From contig JAYQIC010000003.1 of the NCBI GenBank assembly GCA_038141425.1, positions 173,035 through 237,034 of the forward strand: DNA of 64,000 nt. Reading direction: 5' to 3'. Positions 1 through 9,397 of the stretch are shown one piece after another. Within the stretch, counting starts at the first letter, position 1, and each line of letters opens with the position of its first letter. A program made the position numbers and the translations under genes. Source of the stretch: UBA7985 sp038141425. Its GTDB lineage: Bacteria > Pseudomonadota > Alphaproteobacteria > UBA7985. The notes beneath the pieces were generated by a model. The model saw only the letters and a program-made list of their open reading frames with translations, did not search any database and was not told where the DNA came from.

Positions 1-388
1 TCGGCATCCGCAATCGATGTCGCCATGGGCTTTTCGCACCAGACGTGCTTGCCGGTGGACAGCGCCAGTTCGGCGGCTTCGAGGTGGGCAAAGTTGGGGT
101 GCAGATCGACACCACGTCGATGTCGTCGGCTTCGCAGACTTCGCGCCAGTCCTGCGTGGTGCGTTCGAACTCGTAGCGCGCGCCGTTGAGGGCGAGGCCG
201 CTCTCCGACATGTCGAACAGCGCCTTCATCTCGATATCGATGGGCAGGTTGAAGGTCGCCTTGACCCGCTGCCAGGCCTGGGTATGGGTCCCGCCCATAA
301 AACCCATCCCGAGCACGCCCACGCGCAGGCGCTCGATGCCGGTCTTGTTTTCAGGTTGTCCGTCGACGCGGAGATCACGAATGGCCAT
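1..388 (-). CDS. Gfo/Idh/MocA-family oxidoreductase, N-terminal part (runs off the window)
   Basis: NAD(P)-dependent sugar or inositol dehydrogenase of the Gfo/Idh/MocA family. Only the N-terminal ~130 residues are present. The dinucleotide-binding start is visible (RVGVLGMGFMGGTHTQAW), followed by the family motifs ICTPN, then HLEAAELALSTGKHVWCEKP after correction. The frame breaks at the GGGG run 96-99, where restoring one base joins ICTPN to FAHLEAA. It begins 19 bases after iolE and reads in the same direction, so it is probably the last known gene of an iolD-iolE-dehydrogenase operon and could be an inositol or scyllo-inositol dehydrogenase. The substrate cannot be told from this fragment. 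The family is certain; the role is inferred from context. Confidence 0.85.
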   Translation of the reverse strand, partial: MAIRDLRVDGQPENKTGIERLRVGVLGMGFMGGTHTQAWQRVKATFNLPIDIEMKALFDMSESGLALNGARYEFERTTQDWREVCEADDIDVVSICTPTLPTSKPPNWRCPPASTSGAKSPWRHRLRMP

Positions 389-406
389 GGTCAGTTACTC
401 GCTGGG

Positions 407-1306
407 TTAGGCGGTGGAGAGGCCGCTGGCATCCAGCACCTCGATAATGTGGTTATAGCCCATCTGACTGTATTCCATCGGTGGAGCCTTGGCCGGGTCC
501 TGTTCGGCCTCGACCACGATCCAACCGCTGTAGTCCATGGCCTTGAGGGCCTTGCCGACGGCGTTGAAGTCGATGCAGCCATCGCCCGGGACCGTGAAGG
601 CTCCGGCAATTACGGCATCGAGGAAGGAGCGGTTGTTGGCGCGCACGTCGGCGACCACGTCCGGGCGGATATCCTTGAAGTGCACGTGGTGCACCCGGTC
701 GCCCCAGCGGTCCAGCGTCGCCAGCACGTCTCCGCCGCCGAACAGCAGGTGCCCGGTGTCGAAGGTCAGCTTCAGCGCCTCGGGGTCGGAGTACTCCATC
801 AGCCAGTTCACGTCTTCCTCGGCTTCGATGATCGACCCCATATGGTGGTGATAGGCAACGGGCATGCCCTGATCGACCGACCACTTTGCGATCTCGCTGA
901 CCCGCCGGGCATAGTCGCGGATTTCGTCGCGGGACAGGGTCGGGCGATTGTTAACCGGCGTGTTGATCTCGCCCTGCACCGTGTTCGAGCACTCGGCGTA
1001 GACGATGCAGGGGGCGTCGAGCGCCTTGAACTGCTCGACCTGTCCTTTGATGGCGGCGGTCTCATCGGCGAAGTCGAGCACGAGGCTGTGGCCCGAGCAC
1101 CAGCCACCGCACAGCACGATGTCGTACTTGTCGAGGTAGGCCTTGAGCCCGTCGGTATCCTTGGGCATGCGCTGGCCGCGTTCCACGCCGGTGTAGCCGA
1201 TTTCCCGGCTTTCCTGCAGCGCCTGCTCCATAGTGTACAAGGCGGTCAGCTCGGGCAGGTCGTCGTTCTGCCAGGCGATAGGGCTGATGCCGATCTTGAT
1301 CGTCAT
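407..1306 (-). CDS. iolE: myo-inosose-2 dehydratase
   Basis: Cytoplasmic enzyme that removes water from 2-keto-myo-inositol (scyllo-inosose) to give 3D-trihydroxycyclohexane-1,2-dione, the second step of inositol breakdown. It is an intact 299-residue protein, normal for IolE, with the xylose-isomerase-like TIM-barrel signature: an N-terminal GISPIAWQNDDLPEL strand typical of IolE, metal-site histidines in YHHHMGS, the LTFDTGHLLFGG motif, and HVHFKDIRPDV near the C-terminus. It lies 28 bases downstream of iolD on the same strand and 18 bases upstream of the MocA-type dehydrogenase, which fits one transcript. No frameshift is seen here, unlike its neighbours. Its identity is well supported by both sequence and context. 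Confidence 0.95.
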   Translation of the reverse strand: MTIKIGISPIAWQNDDLPELTALYTMEQALQESREIGYTGVERGQRMPKDTDGLKAYLDKYDIVLCGGWCSGHSLVLDFADETAAIKGQVEQFKALDAPCIVYAECSNTVQGEINTPVNNRPTLSRDEIRDYARRVSEIAKWSVDQGMPVAYHHHMGSIIEAEEDVNWLMEYSDPEALKLTFDTGHLLFGGGDVLATLDRWGDRVHHVHFKDIRPDVVADVRANNRSFLDAVIAGAFTVPGDGCIDFNAVGKALKAMDYSGWIVVEAEQDPAKAPPMEYSQMGYNHIIEVLDASGLSTA

Positions 1307-1334
1307 TGTCGTGATTTACCTTTTCTCAGTCGGG

Positions 1335-3201
1335 TCAGACGCCGACGCGCTGATTGGCGCGGCCCTGTTCGTGTTCTTCTTTGGCGGCGCGGACTTGCTC
1401 GCGCGGGGAGACCTCGGCACGCCGACGTCCCACCAGCTGTCACCGCCGGTCCAGTCGTGCGACTGCACGCGGGTGGAGATCACCACCGTGCGGTCGGCAC
1501 TGCGGGCCTTGGTGAAGGCCTCGCTGAGTTCGGCGATGGTATCGACGTCGTAGACGAGCGCCCCCATCGACGCGGCGTGGGCGGCGAAGTCCGGCATGAA
1601 CGGCTCGACGCCTTCGCCCAGACGGCAATCCTTGATCAGGTTGTTGAAGCTCTCGCCGCCCTTGAAATTCTGCAGGCGGTTGATGACCGCGTAGCCACCG
1701 TTATCGCAGACCACGACGATCATCTTGTGACCCGAAAGCACCGAGCTGTAGAGGTCCGAGTTCATCATCATGTACGAGCCATCGCCGACGAAGACGATCA
1801 GCTCGCCATCACCGGTTCTGGTTTCGGCGTGGGCCATGGCCGCGCCCCAGCCGCCGCTGATCTCGTAGCCCATGCATGAAAAGCCGTATTCGCAATCATA
1901 GGAGCGATGGGACTTGGCCAGCCAGCCCTTGTTCATCTCCCCGGGCAGGCCTCCGGCGGCGGTCAGCACGGAATCGTCTGACGTGCTCAGTTCGTTTACC
2001 GCGCCAACGACCTGCGCGTAGGTCGGGGTCTGGTTGTTCGGGGTTCGGCGCTCGTTCAGGTAAGCCCGCCATTCGGCCATCGCCGCCCGTGCCTGCGCCA
2101 TGCGGGCGGCGGGCGCCGACCAGTCACCCATGGCGGCGTCGAGCTCACTGAGGCAGGCCAGCGCATCGCCGACCACGGGCAGCGACCGGTGCTTGTGCGC
2201 ATCGAAGGCCGCCGTATTGATGTTGATGAAGCGCACGTTCTCGTCCTGGAAGCAGGTCCACGAGCCGGTGGTGAAATCCTGCAGCCGGGTTCCGAGCAGC
2301 AGCACGACATCAGCGTCCTGCGCCAGCGCGTTACCCGCGCTTGAACCGGTGGGGCCGGTCAGGCCGATGCCGTGTTCGTGGCTGTCGAGGACCGAGGTCT
2401 TGCCAGCGGTGGTCTCGGCCACCGGAATACCGCGCCGGGCGGCAAAGTCATTGAGCAGGGCTTCAGCGCCGCTGTACAGCGTGCCGCCCCGGCGATGATC
2501 AGCGGGCGCTGGGCCGTTTTCAGGGCTGCGGCTGCGGCTCCGATCTGGGCTTCGTCGGCGCGCTGTCGCGGTACCTGCCAGACCCGGGTCTCGAAGAACG
2601 CGGCCGGGAAATCGTGCGCCTGCGCTTGAATATCCTGCGGCAGACCGACGAAAGCCGGGCCGCGGGTCGCCGGATCGAGCATGGTCTGCAGCGCCTGGGG
2701 CAGGGAGGCCATCAGCTGTTCGGGGTGGGTGATCCGGTCCCAGTACCGCACCACTGGCTTGAAGCAGTCGTTGACGGTCATCGACGGCTCGCCGAAGTGC
2801 TCGACCTGCTGCAACACAGGGTCGGGGCGGCGGTTCTGGAAGGTATCGCCGGAGAGGATCAGCAGCGGCAGACGGTTGGCCATGGCCACACCGGCAGCCG
2901 TAACCATATTCGTTGCGCCCGGACCGACCGAGGAGGTGGCGACCATGATCCGTCGTCCCCGTTTGGCCTTGGCGTAGGCAACGCCGGCGAGCGCCATGCC
3001 CTGCTCATTCTGTCCCCGCCAGGTCGGCAGCTGGTCCTGCACCCGTTCCAGCGCTTCGGCGAGGCAGGTGACATTGCCGTGCCCGAAAATGCCAAACACG
3101 CCCGCGAACACGGGTTCAGTGGTGCCGTCGTCGTGGGCGACGTGCTGGGCGCACATCCATTTAACGAGGGCCTGGGCGGTGGTCAGACGTTCGGTGGTCA
3201 T
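1335..3201 (-). CDS. iolD: 3D-(3,5/4)-trihydroxycyclohexane-1,2-dione acylhydrolase
   Basis: ThDP-dependent hydrolase that opens the inositol-derived dione ring to 5-deoxy-D-glucuronate. About 622 residues when reconstructed. The N-terminal half shows the catalytic glutamate region (GQNEQGMALAGVAYAKA) and the GPGATNMVTAAG turn; the C-terminal half shows the ThDP/Mg motif beginning GDGSYMMMNSDLY and ending CDNGGYAVINRLQ. Two one-base gaps break the frame: one in the C run at about 2487 (restored IIAGGGTLYSGAEAL) and one near 1418 (restored VGVPEVSPREQVRAAKEEH). The second correction places the stop at 1335, just before iolE. The ATG at 3201 is preceded by GGAGAAG. It is the first gene of the leftward iol operon and is divergent from the sugar-binding protein gene. 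Confidence 0.93.
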
Positions 3202-3438
3202 GGGGCTCTTCTCCGCATACCCGGCAAGCCTGAGCGCATCAGCCAGGGGTCAAAACGAAATAAATATTCTGCTTTGCAGAACGGCAGAATAAATCTTTAC
3301 ATCGAATGAAAATGGTGATCAAACTCTATCTCGGGTGTTGTAGACGAGTGTGACCTGCACCCAGCTTCGGGATTTGGTCTGCCCGACATTCCTGACGAAG
3401 TATACCGAAATTCACACTGAAACTTGGGAGGGTTTCCG
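3202..3438. promoter_or_regulatory. Divergent promoter region between iolD and the sugar-binding protein gene
   Basis: This 237-base spacer is more AT-rich than its surroundings. It contains a palindromic box at 3267-3281, TTCTGC-TTT-GCAGAA, and a second GCAGAAT half-site at 3285-3290 with flanking overlap. Such a box between divergent iol genes is a good candidate operator for an inositol-responsive repressor. No regulator gene is in the window, so its identity is unknown. Promoter elements were not assigned with confidence. Confidence 0.5.
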
Positions 3439-4365
3439 ATGAAAAAGCTTTTGATCGCCGCAATGGCGAGCCTCGCTTTTGGTGGCGTTGCATCCGCTGA
3501 CGACCACGTTGCAAACATTATCGTTGTCACGCACGGTTCTGATGCTGACGGTTTCTGGGGCGTTGTTCGTAACGCTGTTGAAGCTGCTGCTGAAGACACT
3601 GGCGCCAACGTAACGTACCGTAATCCATCCACGGGTGACCTGAACGAAATGGCGTCTCTGATCGAGGCTTCTGCCGCTCAGTCCCCTGATGGTCTGGTCG
3701 TTTCCATTCCTGACGCAAGCATTCTTGGCGGTCCGATCAGCGCTGCTGCAGCGGCTGGTATTCCAGTGATCTCCATCAACTCCGGCTCTGACGTTTCCGC
3801 TGAGCTGGGTGCGATGATGCACGTTGGTCAGCCTGAGTACGATGCCGGTCTCGGCGGTGGTCAGAAGACCGCTTCCATGGGCGGCTCCGGTGGTGTGTGT
3901 TTCAACCACGAGCCATTCAACACCGCTCTGCTCGACCGTTGTCAGGGTTTTGCTGACGGCCTCGGCGAAGACCTGAACATGGTTGAAGTCTCCAAGGACT
4001 ACAACGACATCAAGAACACCGTTCTGGCGTACATGACCTCCAACCCTGGCACCGGCGCTGTAATGGCTGTTGGTCCTACGGGCTGTGACCCAACGATCGA
4101 AGCGATCGAAGAACTGGGTATGGCTGGTGACGTCGTCGTTGGTTGTTTCGACCTCTCGCCTGCGATTGTTCAGGGCGTAATCGACGGTACCGTTGCCTAC
4201 GCTATCGACCAGCAGCAGTTCCTGCAGGGCTACATGCCAATTATCGTGCTCAACCTGATGCACCGTAACGGCACCCTGCCTGGTAACTCGATCAACTCCG
4301 GCCCGGGCTTCGTTACCCTGGCTAACGTTGCTCAGGTTCAGGCACTGGCTGGCGTAGAGCGCTAA
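3439..4365 (+). CDS. Sugar (probably inositol) ABC transporter periplasmic binding protein
   Basis: Periplasmic binding protein of the RbsB/Peripla_BP_4 family, 308 residues. An N-terminal signal peptide ends at about ASADDH, followed by NIIVVTHGSDADGFWG, the usual first strand and sugar-contacting loop, and later IPVISINSGSD and VGCFDLSPAIVQGV. The ATG at 3439 has GGGAGGG about eight bases upstream; a TTG at 3424 would add five residues ahead of the signal peptide and is less likely. It is followed by a terminator-like hairpin and then by permease and ATPase genes, with iol genes on both sides, which makes inositol the likely ligand (inference). Its codon use (GCT, GTT, CGT) differs from its neighbours, as is common in very highly expressed genes. 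Confidence 0.9.
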   Translation: MKKLLIAAMASLAFGGVASADDHVANIIVVTHGSDADGFWGVVRNAVEAAAEDTGANVTYRNPSTGDLNEMASLIEASAAQSPDGLVVSIPDASILGGPISAAAAAGIPVISINSGSDVSAELGAMMHVGQPEYDAGLGGGQKTASMGGSGGVCFNHEPFNTALLDRCQGFADGLGEDLNMVEVSKDYNDIKNTVLAYMTSNPGTGAVMAVGPTGCDPTIEAIEELGMAGDVVVGCFDLSPAIVQGVIDGTVAYAIDQQQFLQGYMPIIVLNLMHRNGTLPGNSINSGPGFVTLANVAQVQALAGVER

Positions 4366-4443
4366 GTCGACCTCTGGGGCCAGGATCGCGGCTCGGCAGC
4401 TTGCCTGCTGGTTGCGGTCCGGTCCCAAAGACTCAGGCATACG

Positions 4444-4479
4444 GGGCGCGCGCGTTTACGTGCGCGCCCTTACTTTTTT
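4444..4479 (+). terminator. Intrinsic terminator or attenuator after the binding-protein gene
   Basis: An 11-pair GC-rich stem (GGGCGCGCGCG with CGTGCGCGCCC, one G-T pair) around a short loop is followed by TTACTTTTTT. It sits between the binding-protein gene and the permease gene, so partial termination would give more binding protein than permease. Confidence 0.8.
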
Positions 4480-4546
4480 CACCATTGTTGGTTTGGTCAG
4501 AAACCAACGTTTCCTTCAATGAATTCAAGCGCGGGGAGAGTCCGGA

Positions 4547-5700
4547 ATGACGTCCGTTGATGAGCGCATCCGCAAAACCACTCTACTAGAATCAGCGTTG
4601 CGCCGCCCGGAACTGGGCTCGGTCTTCGGCCTGTTTGCCGTTGTTATCGCCTTCATGCTGATGACCGGTCCGATCAATGCCGGTCTGGGTGAAAAGAACA
4701 CATTTGCCGACATGTGGGTCCGCTCGGTCGGGGTCCAGTCGTGGGTAGAACTCGCGGCCTATGTCGGCATCCTCGCCATCGCCGCAGCCATGCTGATGAT
4801 CTCGGGTGAATTTGACCTCAGCATCGGCGCAAACGTTGCGCTGGGCGGGCATACCTTTGCGATGCTGATGATGTCGCCCGACCCCATGCCGATCTGGCTG
4901 TGCATCTTTGCCACCTTCGGATTCATGATGTTTGTGGGGTTTGTCACAGGCATGCTGGTGGTCTCAACCGGGCTGCCGAGCTTCATCGTGACGCTGGGGT
5001 TCTGGTTCGCCAACCGCGGCTTTGCCAACTACCTCGCGTTCCGCAACCATGACACCTCGCGGCTGGACATCAAGCCGATGCTGGAGGAGAGGAACGTCCT
5101 TGTCGACGGGGCGGTGGTGAAAATGCCCGACCCCACCAAGATCGACGATATCTTTGCCTTCAAGAACGGTTTTTTCGGCTGGACCGGACAGATCGACCTG
5201 CCGGGCCTGCAGCCGTTTCAGTTGTATTTCAATGCCGAGTTCTACTACTTCATCATCTTCGCCATCGTCGCGGTCTACATCCTCAATTTCACCCGTATCG
5301 GAAACTGGATTTTCGCCGCTGGTGGTGACCCTGTTGCCGCCCGCGCGGTCGGTGTTCCCGTGGCGCGGGTCAAGGTCGGCCTGTTCATGACCTCGGCCTT
5401 TGCTGCCGGGTTCCTCGGGGTGATCTTCACGCTGCAGTCGGGTGTGTCCGAGCCGCTGGCCGGCGACTTCCGCGAGCTGCACGCTATCGCCGCCGCCGTG
5501 ATCGGGGCTGTGCGCTGACCGGGGGCTATGGCTCGGTGGTCGGGGCCGTGTTCGGCGCCTTCATCTTTGCCATCGTCAGTCGGGGCATCAACTTCGTGCC
5601 GTTCATCGACAACAACCTGTTCCGCGTGATCCTCGGCCTGATGCTGCTGGGTGCGGCCATGCTCAACCAACTGCTGCGCAACCGCGTGGTCAAGGGCTAG
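4547..5700 (+). CDS. Sugar ABC transporter permease (RbsC/AraH family)
   Basis: Inner-membrane permease of the BPD_transp_2 family, about 384 residues, partner of the binding protein upstream and the ATPase downstream. Hydrophobic segments are visible from about residue 25 onward (SVFGLFAVVIAFMLMTG), with the family motifs MLMISGEFDLSIGANVALGG and STGLPSFIVTLGF. The frame breaks near 5503, where GGGG should be GGGGG; the corrected C-terminus reads AVIGGCALTGGYGSVVGAV and stops at 5700. A polar stretch of about 50 residues (roughly 165-215) lies between membrane segments and is longer than in RbsC of E. coli. ATG 4547 follows a GGGGAGAG ribosome site. Confidence 0.9.
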
Positions 5701-5712
5701 GGGGGCGACGTC

Positions 5713-6503
5713 ATGACTGCTGACAAGCAAACGGCGAAGACGCCGACCATCGAAATCCGGGGGCTGGGCAAGTTCTTCGGTAACATCATCGCGCTCCAGG
5801 ACGTGTCCTTTGAGGTCTACAAGGGCGAGGTGACGGCGCTGCTGGGGGACAACGGCGCGGGTAAATCCACGCTGATCAAGACCCTCAGCGGGGTCTACCG
5901 CGCCGATGAGGGCGAGATTGCCATCGACGGCAAGCCGGTGAGCTTTTCCTCACCGCGCGGGGCTGCTGCAGCCGGGATCGGGACCGTGTATCAGGATCTG
6001 GCGCTGCAGCCACTGATGAGCGTGTCGCGCAACTTCTTCCTCGGCCGCGAGCTGAGCAATGCGATGGGCTTCCTCGATTTCAAGCAGATGGACGCCATCA
6101 CGCGCGAGGAAATGGCCAAAATCGGCATCGATGTCGCCGACCCCAGCCAGCCGATCGGGACCATGTCCGGTGGCCAGCGGCAAACGCTTGCCATTGCCCG
6201 CGCCATCTACTTCGGCGCCAAGATCCTGATCCTCGACGAGCCGACTTCGGCGCTGGGGCAGAAGCAGCAGCTGGAGGTGCTTCGCACCATCAAGCGGGTG
6301 CGTGACCGCGGCGACCTCGCCATCGTCTTCATCACCCACAACGACCTGCATGCCAAGCTGATCGGTGACCGCTTTGCCTTCCTCAACCGGGGAAAGGTCA
6401 TCGCCAGCGGTGGTCGGGATGACATCGACATGGATAACATCCGTGCGCTCATGGCGGTGGGGCAGAGCTCGCTGACCTTTCACGCGAGTTTGCGCAGGGC
6501 TAA
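5713..6503 (+). CDS. Sugar ABC transporter ATP-binding protein (single-domain)
   Basis: Cytoplasmic ATPase energising the upstream permease. All nucleotide-binding motifs are visible: Walker A GDNGAGKST (about residue 45), Q-loop VYQDLALQ, signature MSGGQRQTLAIARA, Walker B ILILDEPTSALG and the H-loop FITHND. It is about 263 residues and so a one-domain version, unlike the two-domain RbsA/MglA type; such short ATPases are common with inositol and ribose systems in alphaproteobacteria. A one-base gap near 6457 destroys the C-terminus; the restored end reads RALMAGGAELADLSREFAQG with stop at 6503. It starts 12 bases after the permease stop, in one operon. Confidence 0.9.
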
Positions 6504-6531
6504 GCCAAACAACCGGGTAGAGAGCAGATCC

Positions 6532-7387
6532 ATGTCAAACGCACCGCTTCTGGTTCGCCCCGTGGACCGCACGGGCAGGTTCACGGACTGACGCCCGCGA
6601 ACCTGAAAGATCGTTGCCCGAACTGGGGCTACGTCGGGTTTGAGCTGCACCGGCTTGCGGCGGGTGAAACCGTGCAGGTGCGAACCGACGCCGAAGAGCA
6701 TCTGCTGGTGGTGATCGAAGGCGGCATGACGCTGAAGATCGACGACAGCGACTTTGGTGTCGTTGGCAAGCGCAGGGATATCTTCAGCCGCGAGAAGGGC
6801 TACGCCGCCTATATCCCCGGCGGTGGGCACGACTGGCAGCTGCGGGCGGAAACCGCGCTCGAAGTGGCCGTGTGCAAGGCGCCGTGGAAGGGCGGCAAGC
6901 CACCCCGTGCGGTTGATCGAACCGGACGCCGAGCCGCTGGAAGCGCGCGGTAAAGGGCGCCAACACCCGCTATGTCAACGCGATCATGATGGAGGACCGG
7001 GACTGGGCTGACAGCCTGCTGGTCACCGAGGTCTGGACGCCGAGCGGTAACTGGTCGAGCTATCCCAGTCATAAGCACGACACCGATGCCTTTCCCGATG
7101 AGACTTATCTCGAAGAAACCTACTACCACCGGCTCAACCCCGGTGATCTCGCCTGGGGCTACCAGCGCGTCTACAACGACGATCTGAGCCTGAACGAGAA
7201 CATGGCGCTCCACGACCGCGATCTGGTGCTGGTGCCCGAAGGCTATCATCCCTGCGGCGCGCCCTACGGCTTTGACATGTACTACCTCAATGTCATGGCC
7301 GGGCCGATGCGCAAGTGGCGCTTCACCAACGACCCGCGCTCCGAGCACATCTTCTACCGCGACGGCGGTCGCAAGCCCGGCGAGTAG
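6532..7387 (+). CDS. iolB: 5-deoxy-glucuronate isomerase
   Basis: Cytoplasmic cupin-fold isomerase converting 5-deoxy-D-glucuronate to 2-deoxy-5-keto-D-gluconate, the step after IolD. About 284 residues after correction. The bicupin features are visible: VGFELHRLAAGETVQV, AAYIPGGGHDWQLRAE in the first half, and WSSYPSHKHDTDAFPDE, whose histidines probably bind metal, followed by EETYYHRLNP, ENMALHDRDLVLVPEGYHP and DMYYLNVMAGP in the second half. Three single-base errors break it: near 6557 (C run), near 6903 (extra C) and near 6957 (extra G). It lies 28 bases after the ATPase gene. With IolD and IolE it gives three consecutive activities of the pathway; the kinase and aldolase (IolC, IolJ) are not in the window. 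Confidence 0.92.
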
Positions 7388-7445
7388 GCGCTGAGGCCCG
7401 GCACGCGACGCCGGCTGTCCAGTCAGACAAGGGACACGCAAGACA

Positions 7446-8531
7446 ATGATGAACACCGACCGACTTTCCCCGCTGATCTCGATCTGGCAGCCTTCAAGGC
7501 GCTGATCGACACGGAGCAACCCAAGCCCGCGCTCGCGGACCGGGTCGAGCGGGGAATTCCGGTCTACGAGGCAGCCGCGCTGGAGGACCGTCTCGAAGAC
7601 GGGCCGGGTCGCGCGGAAATGTTGGACGAGTGGGCCGACTGCCTGATGAACGGCGCTGGTGCCTTCGCCATCGCCGGAGCAACGCCGGACGGCAGCGTCA
7701 TCGACGAGGCTTCGACCGTGCTCTTTGACCTGATCGCTGCCGAGAAAGCCGGAACCGGCGGGGGTGGGGACCACTTTGCCGCCGCCGGGCTCAATGACCG
7801 TCTCTGGAACAGCCTCGAAAAGCACGCGCTCGCCGCGCCGGAGAGCTTCGCCCGCTACTACGCCAATCCATGGATTGCCGCGGCCTCGGAAGCCTGGCTC
7901 GGCCCACGCTATCAGATGACAGCGCAGGTTAATCTGGTGCACCCCGGCGGACAGCCGCAGACGGCTCACCGCGACTATCACCTCGGCTTCATGCAGCAGG
8001 GGCAGGCGGCCAAGTTCCCGTTGCACGCCCACCTGCTGACCGCAGCACTGACGCTGCAGCGCGCCATCGCCCACGTCGATATTCCGATCGAAGCCGGGCC
8101 GACCAAACTGCTGCCGCACAGCCAGAAGTACGAGCTGGGCTATCTTGCCTACCACGAACAGTCGTTCCGGGACGTGTTCGAAGAGCGCTTTGTGCAGGTC
8201 GCACTGAACAAGGGCGACCTGCTCTGGTTCAATCCCGCAACCTTCCACGCTGCCGGTGAAAACCGGACCCCTGACGTGGAGCGGCTGGTTAACCTGTTCC
8301 AGGTTTCTTCGGCCTTCGGTCGGCCGATGGAGACAGTCGACCGCAGCGCCATGCTGGCGGCTGTCGAACCTGTGCTGAGCAAGGTCGGCCTGAGCGCGGT
8401 GGAGCAGCGGGCGCTGGTGGCGTCCACGGCCGAGGGCTACGCGTTTCCCGCTCAACCTCGATACCAACCCACCGGTTGGCGGGCTGGCGCCCCAGACCGA
8501 TCAGGAGCGGCTGCGGGCCGAGCTTGGATAG
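7446..8531 (+). CDS. Phytanoyl-CoA dioxygenase (PhyH)-family Fe(II)/2-oxoglutarate oxygenase
   Basis: Predicted soluble non-haem iron dioxygenase, about 361 residues. The iron triad is visible: H-x-D in QTAHRDYHLGF, and the distal histidine in NPATFHAAGENRTPDVERL, whose following arginine probably binds 2-oxoglutarate. Two indels break it: near 7475 in the N-terminal leader (restored ADLDLAAFKALID) and near 8445, an extra C (restored YAFPLNLDTNPPVGG, stop at 8531). The ATG at 7446 lies 58 bases after iolB. The gene is placed like the last member of the rightward iol operon, but no known inositol step needs such an enzyme. Members hydroxylate very varied small molecules, so the substrate is unknown. 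Confidence 0.82.
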
Positions 8532-8620
8532 CCAGTCCCATCTGGCTGCGATGGTCAGTTTTGATGATTGAGTGACGGCGTGATAATGATTAGTTCCTAA
8601 TGTATGAAGGAGCTAAGTCC

Positions 8621-9325
8621 ATGAGGTTCATCATCATTCTTGCCGTCATTCTGGTTGTCGGCGCGACTGCCGGGTTGGTCGGCTATTTTGGTCCCAACAA
8701 CGCCGTTCAGAGCGCCGAGGCGCTGGTCGACGATTCACTGAGCCGCCTTCCGCTCGATGGTCAGAGCGGCAGCAAGCATACCATCGAAGAACACTGCGGG
8801 CTCGATGCCAATGGCACAGCCTGGGCTGACGCGACGGGTCATGTAACCATTGTGCAGACCGGCGCGACCAGCCAGGTCGATATCCGGCTCGAAAACGCGC
8901 GCCCGGACACCTACTTCACCGCGTGGCTTCGGCTCAAGGGCAGTGGTTTCGGCGGTAGCCCGCTGACCGGCGGCGGCGCGACGCCGCTCTCGCCCCAGAC
9001 CGATCTGGATACGCTGATCAGTTACAGCCCGTTTGGCGAGAACAGTGCGGGCAGCGACCAGCTTTCCAACGGCTTCCGCACCGATGCTAAGGGGGCGGGC
9101 AGCCTGAGCGCATCGCTCGACTTTCCGATCATCGGCGGCAGCTACAATTTCGCCGTGGCGACACTGGAAACGCCGCAAGGTCCTGGCGTACCGGTGGCGA
9201 TTGCCAACCCGATGCTGCCTGGACATGGCGGTCCGTTCCTGATCCGCGTGGTCTCGCACTGCAGCGATGATGTCGGCCATGGCCTGTCGCCCGGTAACCG
9301 TGAAGCCTGGTTCCAGTTCCCCTGA
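8621..9325 (+). CDS. Membrane-anchored extracytoplasmic protein of unknown function
   Basis: A 234-residue protein that I do not recognise. Residues 3-20 (FIIILAVILVVGATAGLVGY) form one hydrophobic anchor or uncleaved signal; the rest is polar with alternating beta-type patterns (HVTIVQTGATSQVDIRLENA, FTAWLRLKGSGFGGSP). Only two cysteines lie outside the anchor (EEHCGLD and VSHCSDD), which could form a disulfide outside the membrane. The ATG at 8621 is chosen because AAGGAG lies eight bases upstream. The gene ends 72 bases before the nitric oxide synthase start on the same strand, so co-transcription is possible. The protein begins a new unit about 90 bases after the PhyH gene. No enzymatic motif is seen. 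Confidence 0.7.
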   Translation: MRFIIILAVILVVGATAGLVGYFGPNNAVQSAEALVDDSLSRLPLDGQSGSKHTIEEHCGLDANGTAWADATGHVTIVQTGATSQVDIRLENARPDTYFTAWLRLKGSGFGGSPLTGGGATPLSPQTDLDTLISYSPFGENSAGSDQLSNGFRTDAKGAGSLSASLDFPIIGGSYNFAVATLETPQGPGVPVAIANPMLPGHGGPFLIRVVSHCSDDVGHGLSPGNREAWFQFP

Positions 9326-9397
9326 TCTGAACCGGTTTGACCCCTTAACCTTTCCGCAACCTGCCATCGGCTCGCTCAGACTAAGGATCTAAAGCTT

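Noticed and set aside
17..1879. A 620-codon open frame on the + strand opposite iolE and iolD
   Set aside because: It is an antisense shadow of GC-rich coding sequence; the opposite strand has clear IolE and IolD motifs. Similar long antisense frames at 6809-8467, 14471-15973, 16674-17756, 22894-24090, 29508-30515 and 46427-47743 are rejected for the same reason.
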